The notes: a model not told the origin generated them from the sequence alone. A stretch of DNA of 64,000 nt from Synaphobranchus kaupii (GCA_029718625.1 CM056395.1:18812309-18876308), one strand, 5' to 3'. Counted from the stretch's first letter, positions 15,261-25,130 are shown. Program-made: numbers and translations.

Positions 15261-18200
15261 TGTGTGTTTGTTATAAAACATGTCAACTGAGAAATCATAA
15301 CCATGTTTGTTATACGGATATGTTTTTGTCTAGGAGTGGATCAGTAATCACTGAATCGAAGATGGTTTTCAATCGTTCAATGACTCTCAATAGTTCAAGT
15401 TCAGAACCAGTACCCACTGAGGCTGACTTGGCCAGCAACCTGGTAACTGCAGTGCAAAGCTCCAATGCCTCAGTGCTCAATATTGATTCCAGCTCTATTG
15501 AAGTCACTAAAATTGCTGACAACACTACAGCATCAGCCCCCACTACGACCACAGCTCCAACAACTACTGCAGCCCCCACTACAACAGAAACGCCCACTAC
15601 AACTGCAGCCCTCACTACAACAGCAGGCCACAATACAACTGCAGTAGCGACTACACCTACAGCCCCGACCATGACTGCAGCCTCCACTACAACAGCAGGC
15701 CCGACTATATCTGCAGCCCGCACAACTGCATCCCAGACTACAACTGCAGGCCCCACTACAACAGCAGCATCAACGACAACTGCAGCCCCCACTAAAACAG
15801 CACCCCCCACAACAACTGCAGGCCATATTATAACTGCAGGCCCCACTACAACTGTAGCTCCCACTGCAACTGCATCCCCCACTACAACAGCAGCCCCAAC
15901 TACAACAGAAGCTCCCACAATAACTGCAGCCCACACTACAACTGCAGACACCACTACAACTGCAGCTCTCACAACATTTGCAGCACCCCTTACAACAGCA
16001 GCATCGACGACAGCTCCAGCCCCCACTAAAACAGCACCCCCCACAACAAGTAAAGCACCCACTACAACGGCAACCCGGACTAAAACAGCAGCCCCCACAA
16101 CAACTGCAGCCACGACAACTAGTAAAGTACCCACTCCAACTGCAGCACCCACTACAACTGCAGCTCTGACAACAACTGGAGCCCCCAATACAATGGCAGC
16201 CCCCACTACAACTGCAGTTCCGTCTACGACTGAAGTCCTAAATACATCAGCAGCTCCCACTACAACTGCAGCCCAAACTAAATCTGCAGCCCTCTCTACA
16301 ACTGCAGCCATGACTACGACTGCAGCCCCGACTAGAACTGCAGGCACCACTACAACTGCAGACACCACTACAACAGCAGCCCCAACTACAACTGCAGCCC
16401 CAACGAGAAGTGCAGCGCGCACTACAACTGCAGTACGCACTAAAACTGCAGCGCTGACTTCATCTGCAACCCCTACTACAATGGCAGCAGCGACTATACC
16501 TACAGCCCCGACCACAACTGCAGCCCTGACTACAACTGCACCCTCCAGTACAACAGCAGCCCCCCTGACAACTGGAGGCACAACCACAACTGCTGCCACA
16601 AGTCCTATAGCTCCAACCATAACAGCTGTGCTCAAAACTACTTTAGCTCCAATCACAACAGCTGTGCTCAAAACTACTTTAGCTCCAATCACAACAGCTG
16701 TGCTCAAAACTACTTTAGCTCCAATCACAACAGCTGTGCTCAAAACTACTTTAGCTCCAACCACAACAGCTGCCCCCACAACTACGTCAGCGTCAACCAC
16801 CGCAGCTGTTCCCATAAATACTTTAGCTCCAACCACAACAGCTGCCCCCACAACATCTTTAGCTCCAACCACAATAGGTGCCCCCATAACTACTTTTGCT
16901 CAAACCAAAACAGCTGCCCCAACAACTATTGTAGCTCCAAGCAAAGCAATTGCGCCCACAACTAAATCAACTACGTCAGGTGCCCCAGCAACAATTGTAG
17001 CTCTAACCACAACAGCTCCAACCACAACAACAGTTGCTCTTAAAACTACTTTAGCTGTAACCACAACAGCTTCCCCAGCAAGTACTTTGGCTGTAGCAAC
17101 AACAGCTGCTCTAACTACAATAGCTGGCCCTACAAGTATTTTAGCTCCAACCACAACAGGTCCCCCCACAGATACATTAGCTGCAACCACAGCAGCTGCC
17201 CTCGCAATTTCCTTAGCTCCAGCCACAACAGTTGCCCCCACAAGTAATTTACCTCCAATGACAAATGCAGGTACAAGCAAAACACCTCCTGCAACTCCAC
17301 CAGCAGCAACATCAGCACCAGCTCTACCAGCCACTCCTCCAGCTACTTCAGCCCCGACAGATCCACCATCAAAAAACGAGGGTGTCTTACTCCTGGCCTT
17401 CAGAATCACTCGAACTTTCATACCAGCATTGTTAATTCAGAACTCACCTGAATTCCGGAGGCTGGCTCTTAATGTCACTACGGAGGTAATCTGTCAGAAC
17501 ACAGAGTTATGTCTGAGCTAAATGATTGTATTCTTTTATTTTTTTGTTTTGGTTTGATTCAATTGCTTTATCCGTTAATCGTTACGGGAGTTTGATTGAA
17601 TCCACGGGAGAGTTTCACACTTATACTTTCCTCTACTATACTTTATGACGAACCCTAGATTCAATAAACATTTGTCTTTCACTTTGACACTTAAACAATG
17701 TAGTTAAAACACATAAAAAACTTACATCCCTATTTATGTTTAAGAACAAAGATTCAAAGACATTAAATGTCATGTTTTCATTGCATTTACTTACAAATGA
17801 TATGGTTAATATGTAATGTAAACATATTTTGTAGTTGTATTGTACTAACCCGCATACCTCTACATGTTCTGACTTATTCTTCACAGTTGAATCGTGGGTA
17901 CAGATTGGCTTTCCCTCTAACCTTCCTCAGGTGTATTGTTGTCGGTTTCAGGTAAGAGCAGAAGCTCCTTTTATTGGCTACAGCTATTACCATGGTGATG
18001 GGTTACTGCTGCAGTCACTGCCCTAGGATGAGATATGGCTATTAGTGGTGTTACTGTATTTTCTACTGAGTCACTTTGAGATTGTGGTGCCAGAAGGACC
18101 ACGAGCACAGCTGCTTTATAGTAAAGTCTTCTTCTCATCTAAACTTCAACCTTCTTCTTTCCCTTACTTCCTCCTCCCTCCCACCCCCTTCTCACTTTGT

Positions 18201-19002
18201 CTTTCCCTCACCTCCACGCCCTCCCTACTTTGACCCCTTGCTCTTTCATGACCTTCCCATGAACAGTCGGGGACCTCCTTTCTCTTTTCCCTTCACCCGG
18301 ATGGATTCCGTAAGAGCGGAGACAAACCTGATCTTCAGGAACCGGACTGTGGTTCCAAACATCACCACGGCAGTAACAACCCTCACTCAGGCCCTTAATG
18401 ATTCTACAGTCTCTTTAGACATTGTTCCATCCACCATTACTGCAGGTCAGTTCAAGTTGCATCATACTTATTTACTTATTCTTCCAAGCAGTGTCAAATT
18501 GGCATATTTAAAATGGTTCTGGTATTATTTATATATTTAACATTGACCCTTTTAGTTATTTATTTATTTATTTTTTCCGGTGCTTTTACCTTGCACATCC
18601 AACGTCATCTGTGGGCTGGTCACACAAGATAAAAAAATTAATAATAATTATAATAATCACCGCTCTAAGTAGTTCTCAACTCATTCGACAACTGGCTTAG
18701 ACACGTTACTGTTGATGCAGGCATTCATTTCTCAAATGTATAGATTTTCAGTATTTTCCTTTTAGTAATGCAACCTGCTTTTGATATTTATGTATTTTGC
18801 ACAAAAACACTAATTGTTCAACTTTTGTCTTAAAACAGAAATTCTGGACAATACCCCCACCACAACCACAACAATAACTACCGCAGCTACAACTAGCAGT
18901 GCCACGGCAACAAACAAACCCCAGGAAGTCATAACTTTCCTGTTTCCTCTTCTTCTGGTCATTTACTATCTGTCAACAGATATGAACCTGCCTCGGTTTT
19001 AA
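1..19002 (+). CDS. Giant membrane-anchored SEA-domain mucin, 3' part (5'-partial, six exons)
   Basis: Inferred join: 3..14966, 15164..15225, 15334..17485, 17887..17951, 18267..18445, 18839..19002, total 17,586 nt or 5,861 residues plus stop. Every junction is GT-AG and the phases match (0, 2, 0, 2, 1). Domain order is: PTS domain of Ala-Ala-Pro-Thr-Thr-Thr repeats (over 4,900 residues), SEA domain 1, a second PTS domain (about 590 residues), SEA domain 2, a short Thr-rich linker, and a C-terminal hydrophobic segment. Long Thr/Pro arrays are O-glycosylation scaffolds, and SEA domains next to a membrane anchor are typical of transmembrane mucins, so an epithelial surface mucin is the likely role. 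The N-terminus, signal peptide and promoter lie before the window. No in-frame stop was found in the first exon by reading. The gene cannot be assigned to a named MUC family because PTS domains do not align meaningfully. Exon structure is quite sure; exact orthology is unknown. Confidence 0.85.
14859..15514 (+). other. SEA domain 1 (three exons) with intact cleavage signature
   Basis: The domain starts after the repeat with a Phe-Thr-Leu-Val-Phe strand and an Asp-Ser-Ser-Ser-Pro-Ala-Phe turn (to 14,966). It continues in the 62-nt exon 15,164-15,225 (LEPFFKRIY... to a hydrophobic strand ending LRFR) and is completed from 15,334. The codon split over the second junction gives Arg followed by Ser-Gly-Ser-Val-Ile, which matches the G^SVV-type autoproteolysis site of SEA domains. 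Asn-rich potential N-glycosylation sites follow (FNRSM, SNASV, DNTTA). By family knowledge, cleavage here would leave the giant N-terminal mucin non-covalently attached to the membrane-bound part. Confidence 0.85.
15227..15282 (+). repeat. (TG)n microsatellite in intron 2
   Basis: A (TG)n run starts inside the splice donor of the 62-nt SEA exon: GTAAGTG followed directly by TG repeats with a few interruptions. Length change here could affect use of the donor. Confidence 0.9.
15530..17290 (+). repeat. PTS domain 2, diverged AAPTTT and TTLAPTTTA units
   Basis: This second Thr/Pro/Ala-rich stretch lies between the two SEA domains inside exon 15,334-17,485. The first part (to about 16,560) is degenerate 18-bp units. 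The second part changes to 36-bp units with codons for Thr-Thr-Leu-Ala-Pro-Thr-Thr-Thr-Ala. Units are much less uniform than in PTS domain 1, suggesting an older or less homogenised array. The 36-bp type is the same type that dominates the downstream pseudogene at 36.7-39.0 kb. Confidence 0.9.
16625..16768 (+). repeat. Four near-identical 36-bp coding units
   Basis: Four consecutive 36-bp units begin at 16,625, 16,661, 16,697 and 16,733. They encode the 12-residue unit AVLKTTLAPITT, and the fourth differs by one base (Ile to Thr). This is a recent local expansion inside an otherwise diverged array, and the Lys adds rare positive charge. Confidence 0.92.
17381..18445 (+). other. SEA domain 2 (membrane-proximal), cleavage motif degraded
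   Basis: Starts with GVLLLAFRITRTF (17,381) up to the donor after GAG at 17,485. It continues in the 65-nt exon 17,887-17,951 (LNRGYRLAF ... IVVGFR) and exon 18,267-18,445. Intron positions and phases (0 then 2) equal those of SEA domain 1. At the cleavage loop the expected Arg-x-Gly-Ser-Val is Arg-Met-Asp-Ser-Val, so Gly is replaced by Asp. It is preceded by an extra 11 residues, encoded by 33 nt at the start of the last SEA exon. Autoproteolysis is therefore unlikely. The end of the domain has NRT and NIT glycosylation sites. Confidence 0.8.
18839..19002 (+). other. Last exon: Thr linker and C-terminal hydrophobic anchor
   Basis: Acceptor AAAACAG precedes the exon. It encodes a Thr-rich stalk, then NKPQE, a hydrophobic run of about 16 residues (VITFLFPLLLVIYYL) and a nine-residue tail ending NLPRF before TAA. 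A short transmembrane helix with a tiny cytoplasmic tail fits best. A GPI-attachment signal is an alternative because the hydrophobic segment is short and near the C-terminus. There is no EGF domain and no long cytoplasmic tail of the kind found in mammalian transmembrane mucins. Confidence 0.75.
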
Positions 19003-19547
19003 CCAGATGAATAACTGCCTTTATGATTTTTGAAACTTGATGCAACATTCAATGAGAAATTGTGTTTATTTATGTTTATTTTCATTTTCTTCTGATAGAT
19101 TTCTCTCACTTAAATTACCTACCTCATTTAAAATGGTCAGTGACCAAAGGTAAAGGTTATGTGCACTATGTTATCTGTAACTATAACTTAAATTATTCAT
19201 TTAAAAAATGCTTTTAAATGCAAACATAAATGTTTTACTCATACATTTAAATTTAACACATACATACGTACTAATTTACCAAATATGACATCAGGGGACA
19301 TCATATTTGTTCTATGCTTGCTAAAAAGCACATCTACATGAGTTACAATTGCCTTTCTTGACTATTACTGTCTATCCCACAAAATATTATGTACTGTGAT
19401 TTATTTTTATTAACTGAGGGCTTATGAAAAGTGAAATGAAAAATAATTTGTCTATTACATTAATAAATCCCATCATATATTTGCATGATATTTGCTTCAG
19501 GCTGTTCTTTTGAAGTTAGACCTTATGGATAAACATTGGAAATGAGA
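19003..19547 (+). promoter_or_regulatory. 3' UTR with candidate poly(A) signal at 19,462
   Basis: AT-rich trailer after the stop. An AATAAA lies at 19,462-19,467 and is conserved in the downstream copy (43,383-43,388). Similarity between the two copies ends at about 19,547 and 43,465, which marks the 3' limit of the duplicated segment. Confidence 0.5.
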
Positions 19548-20680
19548 GATTAGGGGGACGCGGTAATCAGCTGTTTTAACACCAATTGCAAAGCCACTCG
19601 GCAGATCAACTCATCTCATCAATATCTCATCATAAAACAAATATGGGAAAGATTTGTTCAGCCATTTTCATATAGTTAAAGGAGCTATATGTAACACATT
19701 TACTGTACTAAATCATAAAATGACCATGATCTGTCATCAGAAATTAAGGAAACATGCTAAGTCGAAATACTGGCTTCTCCGACAACAATGCTACAGCCAG
19801 TATGTTCTCCTTTGAAATTTCCATTCCGGGTCGGAACGTCTGTATTTGTTTTGGCCTGTGCAATTCACTATTCTCCGAGTTGACTCCGCCCACAGCCCAT
19901 TACGAACAACCAGATGTACTCCAACACTCCGACAGCCGATTTAAGAATGCCTAAGCTAAGTTCAATTTCGTTTTCATTTAGCTAGCTAAAGATTTAAATA
20001 TATATATATATATAGTTACTAGCTAAACATACCACTAATGTTAGCTTATATCTGTAGCCATGCATCTAGCTAACATTGACAGAGTTATAAAAAATCCACA
20101 TGAGCTGGTTTATAATTTGCAAACAATAAATAAATTGCAAACGTATACATTAGCTGATCAACTTACAGTGTAGGACTTGTCGTCGCTTGTCATTGTCAAA
20201 ATAGAATAAGCTTGTCTCAAAATATAATGTAAATTTGGTAGCAACAGAAGACGAATTGAAAGTTTGAACTACCATTGAGCAACAGTCTCGTGCAATGCAA
20301 GATTTCTCCCATTTTACTCGCTCTGTCTCTGACGCTCTCATTAAACTTCCACAGCACAGAAACTGGCCATACTACCCATCTTTAACCTAAAAGTCCAAGG
20401 TGAGTTTAGAATTTTACGGTATGGTTAATATTATTCTGAATCACAAGTGTGGGAAAATCAACTTCAGAGAACCAGGTGGATAGTTTGCTTAAAATATATT
20501 TTGCCATATCAGTGATCAGCAGTTCCACACAACTCTGACCGAATGACACCAACTGCTAAGCCTTGTAGGCTACTCACTGGATAGCTCTATGTGTAGCCTA
20601 CTGTTTTTTATTTTTATTTTTTAAAGGGGGTGCAGCACTGTTATGGTTTTGAAAGCTCAGCGCTACAATGGCTATGGCAA
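19548..20680. other. Intergenic, no gene seen; short (TA)n at about 19,997
   Basis: AT-rich sequence with GCTAGCTAA-type motifs and a (TA)n run of about 18 bp. No exon, RNA gene or recognisable element was supported. Confidence 0.5.
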
Positions 20681-20835
20681 AATCCGGTATGCACACTCTT
20701 AGAAATAAAGGTACATTTTTATTCTTTAAGGAACACATTTCCCAAATGTACCCAGAAAGTGCAATAATGTTCTATTTGGGTACTAATAAGTACATTTTCA
20801 AGCAAAAAAGGTAGAAATTAATTATGTATTGCTGG

Positions 20836-21690
20836 CTAGGGGTACAACTTTGTATTCAGGCCAAAAAGTTCAATTTTGGTTTCATCAGACCAGAGAATCT
20901 TGATTCTCATGGTTTGAGAGTCCTCTAGGTGCCTTTTGGAAAACTCCAAGCGGGCTGTGATGTGCCTTTTACTAAGGAGGGGCTTCCGTCTGGCCACTCT
21001 ACCATAAAGGCCTGATTGGTGGAGTGCTGCCTGGATGGTTGATCTTCTGAAAGGTTCTCCCATCTCCACAAGGATACGCTGGAGCTCTGTCAGTGACCCT
21101 CGGGTTCCTGCTCACCTCCCTGGCCAAGGCCCGTATTCCCCGATTGCTCAGTTTGGCCGGGCGGCCAGGTCTAGGAAGATTCTTGGTGGTTCCAAACTTC
21201 TTCCATTTACGAATGATGGTGGCCACTGTGCTCTTTGGGACCTGTAAAGCTGCAGAGATTTTTCCGTACCCTTCTCCAGATCTATGCCTTGACACAATCC
21301 TGTTTCTGAGGTCTGCAGATAATTCCTTTGACCCCATGGCTTGGAGTTTGCTCTGACATGCTGTCAACTGTGGGACCTTATATAGGCAGGTGTTGGCAAT
21401 CCCCAATCATGTCCAATCAATTGAATTTACTCCAATTAAGTTGTAGAAACATCTCAAGCAGTATCAGTGGAAACAAAATGCACCTCAGCTCACTTTTGGG
21501 TGTCATATATTTTACATTTTGATTTTTAATAAATTAGCACAAAGGTCTAAAAACCGATTTTAACTTTGTCATTATGGGCTATTTTGTGTAGAATTCTGAG
21601 ACAAAAAATGAACTCAATCTATTGTAGAATATGTCTAACGTAATAAAACGTGGAGAAGGTGAAAGGGGTGTGCAGACTTTCTGGCTTGAC
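20836..21690 (-). pseudogene. Tc1/mariner transposase remnant, 5' half
   Basis: On the minus strand, starting near 21,335, the sequence encodes a Tc1-type N-terminus: MGSKELSADLRNRIVS, a helix-turn-helix region (KISAALQVPKSTVATII), and the GRP linker (PRPGRPAKLS). A frame change near 21,070-21,090 leads to a second stretch with the first catalytic Asp in ILWSDETKIELFG. The sequence stops at LNTKLYP, so the second Asp and third acidic residue of the DDE triad are gone. The outer end at about 21,690 (AGTCAAGCCAG on the minus strand) is a typical Tc1 terminal repeat abutting a (TA)n tract. The other end is missing. Confidence 0.88.
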
Positions 21691-21730
21691 TATATATATA
21701 TATATATATACATACACACACACACACACA
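21691..21730. repeat. (TA)n(CA)n microsatellite
   Basis: (TA)n followed by (CA)n, immediately next to the Tc1 end. TA is the Tc1 target dinucleotide. Confidence 0.85.
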
Positions 21731-22080
21731 ATCTTACATAATTTCCTTTGGATATTAAAAATCTGTGATTTAATGTGAGTTTAAGTAAGGAGGCATTCAT
21801 TTTCTTCCCTCCGCTCTTAAAATCTGGTACTTTTTCTCAGCCCATGTTTTTAGTAACTTGGGAGGTCTGAATGTTCTATTTTTGTCGAGATTTGATATCT
21901 GTAAAATCCCAGTCAAACTTTCATAAACAACTATTATCATGTAGGCCCTTGGGCTATAAATATAATGTTACACATCATAGTACATTAATTGGAACAATTA
22001 TTAGATCAAATCAAGAATAAATCCTTTCTTTTCCCCAGACAGTGGTTTGACAATAATATTATGCTAGTCAATCTGTCATG
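21731..22080. other. Intergenic, nothing recognised
   Basis: AT-rich with no supported ORF or repeat. Confidence 0.4.
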
Positions 22081-22204
22081 AACCTGAACACGGGCTGAAC
22101 CCAAACGCAATGACAAGGAGGCAGAGGTACAAGAAAAGGTTATTTATTGAAGCTTGGGGCAGTCCCAAGCTGTACACAATATAACACAGGAACAGGAATT
22201 CTCC

Positions 22205-22500
22205 GGAGCTTCAGACTTGCTCCAAACCAGAGCTGGACTTGACAGGAACAACTGGTTGTTCCAAATCGGAACTGGACTTGACAGGAACAACTGGTTTGTT
22301 CCAAACCGGAACTGGACTTGACGGGTCACCCTGGAGTCGTTCCAAACTGGAACTGGACCTTGCGGGTCACTCAAGAATCGCCCCACACCGGGACTGGATT
22401 TTGACGGATCACCCGGGAGTCGTTCCAAGCCGGAACTGGACTTCACGGGTCACTCTGGAATCATTCCAAGCCGGAACTGGACTTGGCGGATCTGGACAGA
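22205..22500. repeat. 41-bp minisatellite, about seven copies
   Basis: Imperfect tandem units of 39-42 bp, each with a TTCCAAxxCGGAACTGGACTT core followed by GACGGGTCAC or GACAGGAACAACT. Units begin near 22,210 and end near 22,500. The flanks (TTATTTATTGAAGC before, and a GGACAGATAGAGG tail after) suggest it sits inside a larger dispersed element that I cannot name. Confidence 0.8.
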
Positions 22501-22839
22501 CTAGACAGACAGGACAGATAGAGGGAGCGCTAGGCATCCAATAAGTTGTGCTTCGAACTTGTCTCCTGAAGCGAGGGAGGACATAAATGACAAATTTTAG
22601 TGTAATTGGTATCAAAAAATGAACTGATGGCTATCCTGCCTAACATTGTATTTTTTTTAATGAATTACCAAAGTCTTCTGCCGACACCCTGAAGTCTTCC
22701 AATAAGAGAAAGAGGAAGCTATGATGCTACACCTAATCTGAACATTTCACAAAGCACAGAAATATTAATACACAGATATTGAATTCATGGGGGATGGTGG
22801 TGGGAGGGGGATGCCTTCTTCACCCTAAAAAAACATCAA

Positions 22840-23215
22840 CTATAATACCAATTTCATGATTTAACACTAATGATGGCAAAGCAGACGAAGTAGTAGAAAT
22901 AAGTAAATTAGGTTGTAATAAATGTATAAGTACCCACCTATCACCATGACAATCACTTCAGAATAGCAGAACAACAAAGCAGTTCAGATTGATACAATAT
23001 ATAATGAGTCATATGTCAACCTTTTATTTCACTTGGCAAAGATCCTTGTTAGTAATGCGCTTATATAATGACTGCTTATGAGTTCTGGGTGTGTTCCTTA
23101 CATTCAGTTCATACATTCATACAATAGAAAATACTTTCAAAATGCATTCCAGTGCTTCCACTGTAGTGCCTGTATGTCTGTGGAAAGCATAGCTCCTCCT
23201 TACTTTCCATTATGA
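22840..23215. repeat. Copy A of a ~400-bp duplicated block
   Basis: Similar in the same orientation to 27,640-28,055. Shared stretches include TAACACTAATGATGGCAAA, GAGTCATATGTCAACCT, GGCAAAGATCCTTGT and a CTTCCACTGTAGTGCCTGT-like end. The copies differ by many substitutions and small indels. No coding potential was recognised. Confidence 0.7.
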
Positions 23216-23250
23216 CACAAAACATGCATTGCTTCAGCAATTCTAAATAT

Positions 23251-23362
23251 ATATTGGGATGGCAGGTATGCCATCCGCCAAGTTACAGCTTGGCGGGGCA
23301 TGCCCCATATTGGGATGGCAGGTATGCCATCCGCCAAGTTACGGCTTGGCGGGGCATGCCCC
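23251..23362. repeat. 56-bp unit in two tandem copies, three palindromes per unit
   Basis: Unit 1 is 23,251-23,306 and unit 2 is 23,307-23,362, with one mismatch (ACAGC versus ACGGC). Each unit contains three perfect inverted repeats in a row: GGATGGCA/TGCCATCC with a 4-nt loop, CCGCCAAG/CTTGGCGG with a 6-nt loop, and the 12-bp palindrome GGGGCATGCCCC. It could be a fragment of a mobile element end or a structured RNA; I cannot assign it. Confidence 0.85.
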
Positions 23363-23742
23363 ATACCTATACAGCACCGAGAGTTTGGCACTTTTCATGG
23401 TTTCCTTCCGAAGTAACCACAATGACCATAGACTCTCAGCCCTTAAAAACATTAACTTCTGTATGTTCTGACCTCATGTAACCACACAGCATTCAGATAC
23501 AACTTCACACATCCACACAATAAAGCCCCAAACTTGGGTTATTTAGCCATTTTTCTCCTTCTTCTTCTTCCTATTTTTCCTGCCAAACTGCCTGCCTCCG
23601 TCACGATGTTATCCATTGGGGAGAATTATTCTTTGAGGGTATGGTCCGTATAACTGCTCATCAAGCTTATCGCCCAATAAAAACGCTTCATACTAATGTT
23701 TTTTAATGTTAATATAGCTAATGGCTTCATGCTTTCCAAGAA

Positions 23743-23830
23743 GCTACTGTGGCTTAGTGGTCAGAGTTGCTGTCTCTCACACAGAGGATTTTGGGTTTGA
23801 GCCCAGCAGGGCACATGCTTATTTTCCACA
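23743..23830 (+). repeat. tRNA-derived SINE head
   Basis: A-box-like TGGCTTAGTGG near 23,750 and B-box-like GGTTTGAGCCC near 23,794 have tRNA spacing. There is no cloverleaf complete enough to call a functional tRNA, and unrelated sequence follows, so a SINE or tRNA pseudogene is the likely identity. Confidence 0.6.
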
Positions 23831-24057
23831 AAAACAATGTGCAACTGTTAAGTACTTTTCATTTATTACACTTATAGTGACGTCACTGGACGTGTTTGGC
23901 TTGAATCTCCAGCCAGTGTTTCCCAGAAGGTAACGGGCGCTCAAACTCCACCCTTGAACGCAGAGACTGGTTTATGGGCGGGCACCCATCCAGGCTATCA
24001 CATGACACTCCCACGAAAATACGGTAACGTTAGCGTACAAATATCACTTGGCTTATC

Positions 24058-24506
24058 TTGGCCGACGACGATAGCCTGAGAGATATGGTGGACAGCTCTG
24101 AGTTCGCCGAGTTAGAGGACAAGCTTTTTGATTTTGACGAAGAAATACAACCTTACAGTTTTGAACCGGAATTTACAGAGGAAGAATTGCGTGAGCGAGA
24201 GAGACAGAGAGCGGAGGACGAGGCAGCCGAAGCTAACAGAGAGCAGAGAAGTGGGAACATAAATTGGTGCCAGTGTGGGAACTGTGAACCCATGCCTACC
24301 GAGACGGAGAGCCTTTGCTGCTGCGAATGGGATCGAGGGCAACGGCTGTTGGCAGAAACCGAACACGGAGTTTGCATCACTGCCAATAATAACTTCGAAC
24401 CCTTGCTACATCCTGCAGTACTTACCAACTTCTTATGCAGCAATAGGAGGATTAATTGGAAGAAGTATCCGCAACCAAGGGGTCCAGGAGGGCAACTAAG
24501 CGACAA
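24058..24506 (+). pseudogene. P2X7-like cytoplasmic-domain exon, probably start-lost or orphan
   Basis: An open frame of about 150 codons ends at a donor (GTGAGT at 24,507). It begins with an acidic region (FDFDEEIQPYSFEPEF) and a charged helix (EEELRERERQRAEDEAAEA). A Cys-rich segment follows with NWCQCGNCEPMPT, ESLCCCEW, CITANNNFEPLL and NWKKYP...GPGGQLS. This pattern matches the zinc-binding ballast domain of P2X7 receptors, widespread as stand-alone fish proteins. The expected start codon is TTG followed by GCC GAC GAC. A normal fish protein of this class would begin Met-Ala-Asp, so ATG may have mutated. No following exon (the YRxxAYR part) was found nearby. Domain recognition is fairly sure; functionality is doubtful. 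Confidence 0.6.
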
Positions 24507-24612
24507 GTGAGTAGCTAACAAGCTGTATCAAAATATTGTAATTTAGCTAATGCTTGCATTCTAATCTACTATTTAATTTTCAATATTTTCCAAAAAATCA
24601 TAAAGATTGGAT

Positions 24613-25130
24613 TTGTTCATTATTTACTTACAATTTATAAATCATTATTCCTATATTCACAAACATCTATAAATGTATTAAACAACATGAGTAAAGATTA
24701 GAGACTCGCTGGTCAACTGGGAGAGAACATGTGAAAAATCTTAACATGTGAACAGTGGGTGGGGCTGGGGCTTGGCCCAAGGGAAGGGCCCAGGCTGAGG
24801 CTGGTGCTAGGCCCTTTAACTGTACTTGCTCTGGGCTCTTATCATACAGGTAATTAGCATCTTTCACTTCAAATTAATTATTAGAAGAGGAGCGTGGTCA
24901 GGTGGAGTGATGCGTGTATGTGTCTGTGTCTGTAAATCAATCAAATTTTATTTAAAATGCATTAACAACATGGGTCTCAAAATACTTTTAACTCATGTTA
25001 ATTAATACATTTATAGATGTTTGTGAATGTAGGAATAATGATTTTTGTAAGTAAATAATTAAGAAATTCCTTACTAATAATGTATCGTTATATGATCTAT
25101 GACATTATTATAAAGTGTTACCAAGTATTT
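24613..25130. mobile_element. Fold-back MITE-like element with ~80-bp inverted arms
   Basis: Sequence at about 24,613-24,693 is repeated in inverted orientation at about 24,980-25,070. Shared arm sequence includes AATACATTTATAGATGTTTG and AATAATGATTT. Between the arms are an AACATGTGA-containing segment and a G+C-richer tract (24,750-24,820). A TTATAAAGTGTTACC motif follows, a common end of fish DNA transposons. Exact boundaries were not determined. Confidence 0.55.

Noticed and set aside
15310..17421. Ala/Val-rich minus-strand frames opposite PTS domain 2, also at 36,584-39,048
   Set aside because: Antisense shadows of Thr/Pro/Ala codons, with no gene structure.
23251..23362. CRISPR-like direct repeats
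   Set aside because: Only two adjacent units without spacers, in a eukaryotic context.
23743..23830. Functional tRNA gene
   Set aside because: A and B boxes are present, but stems do not pair well and no RNA polymerase III terminator follows at the right distance, so a SINE head is more likely.
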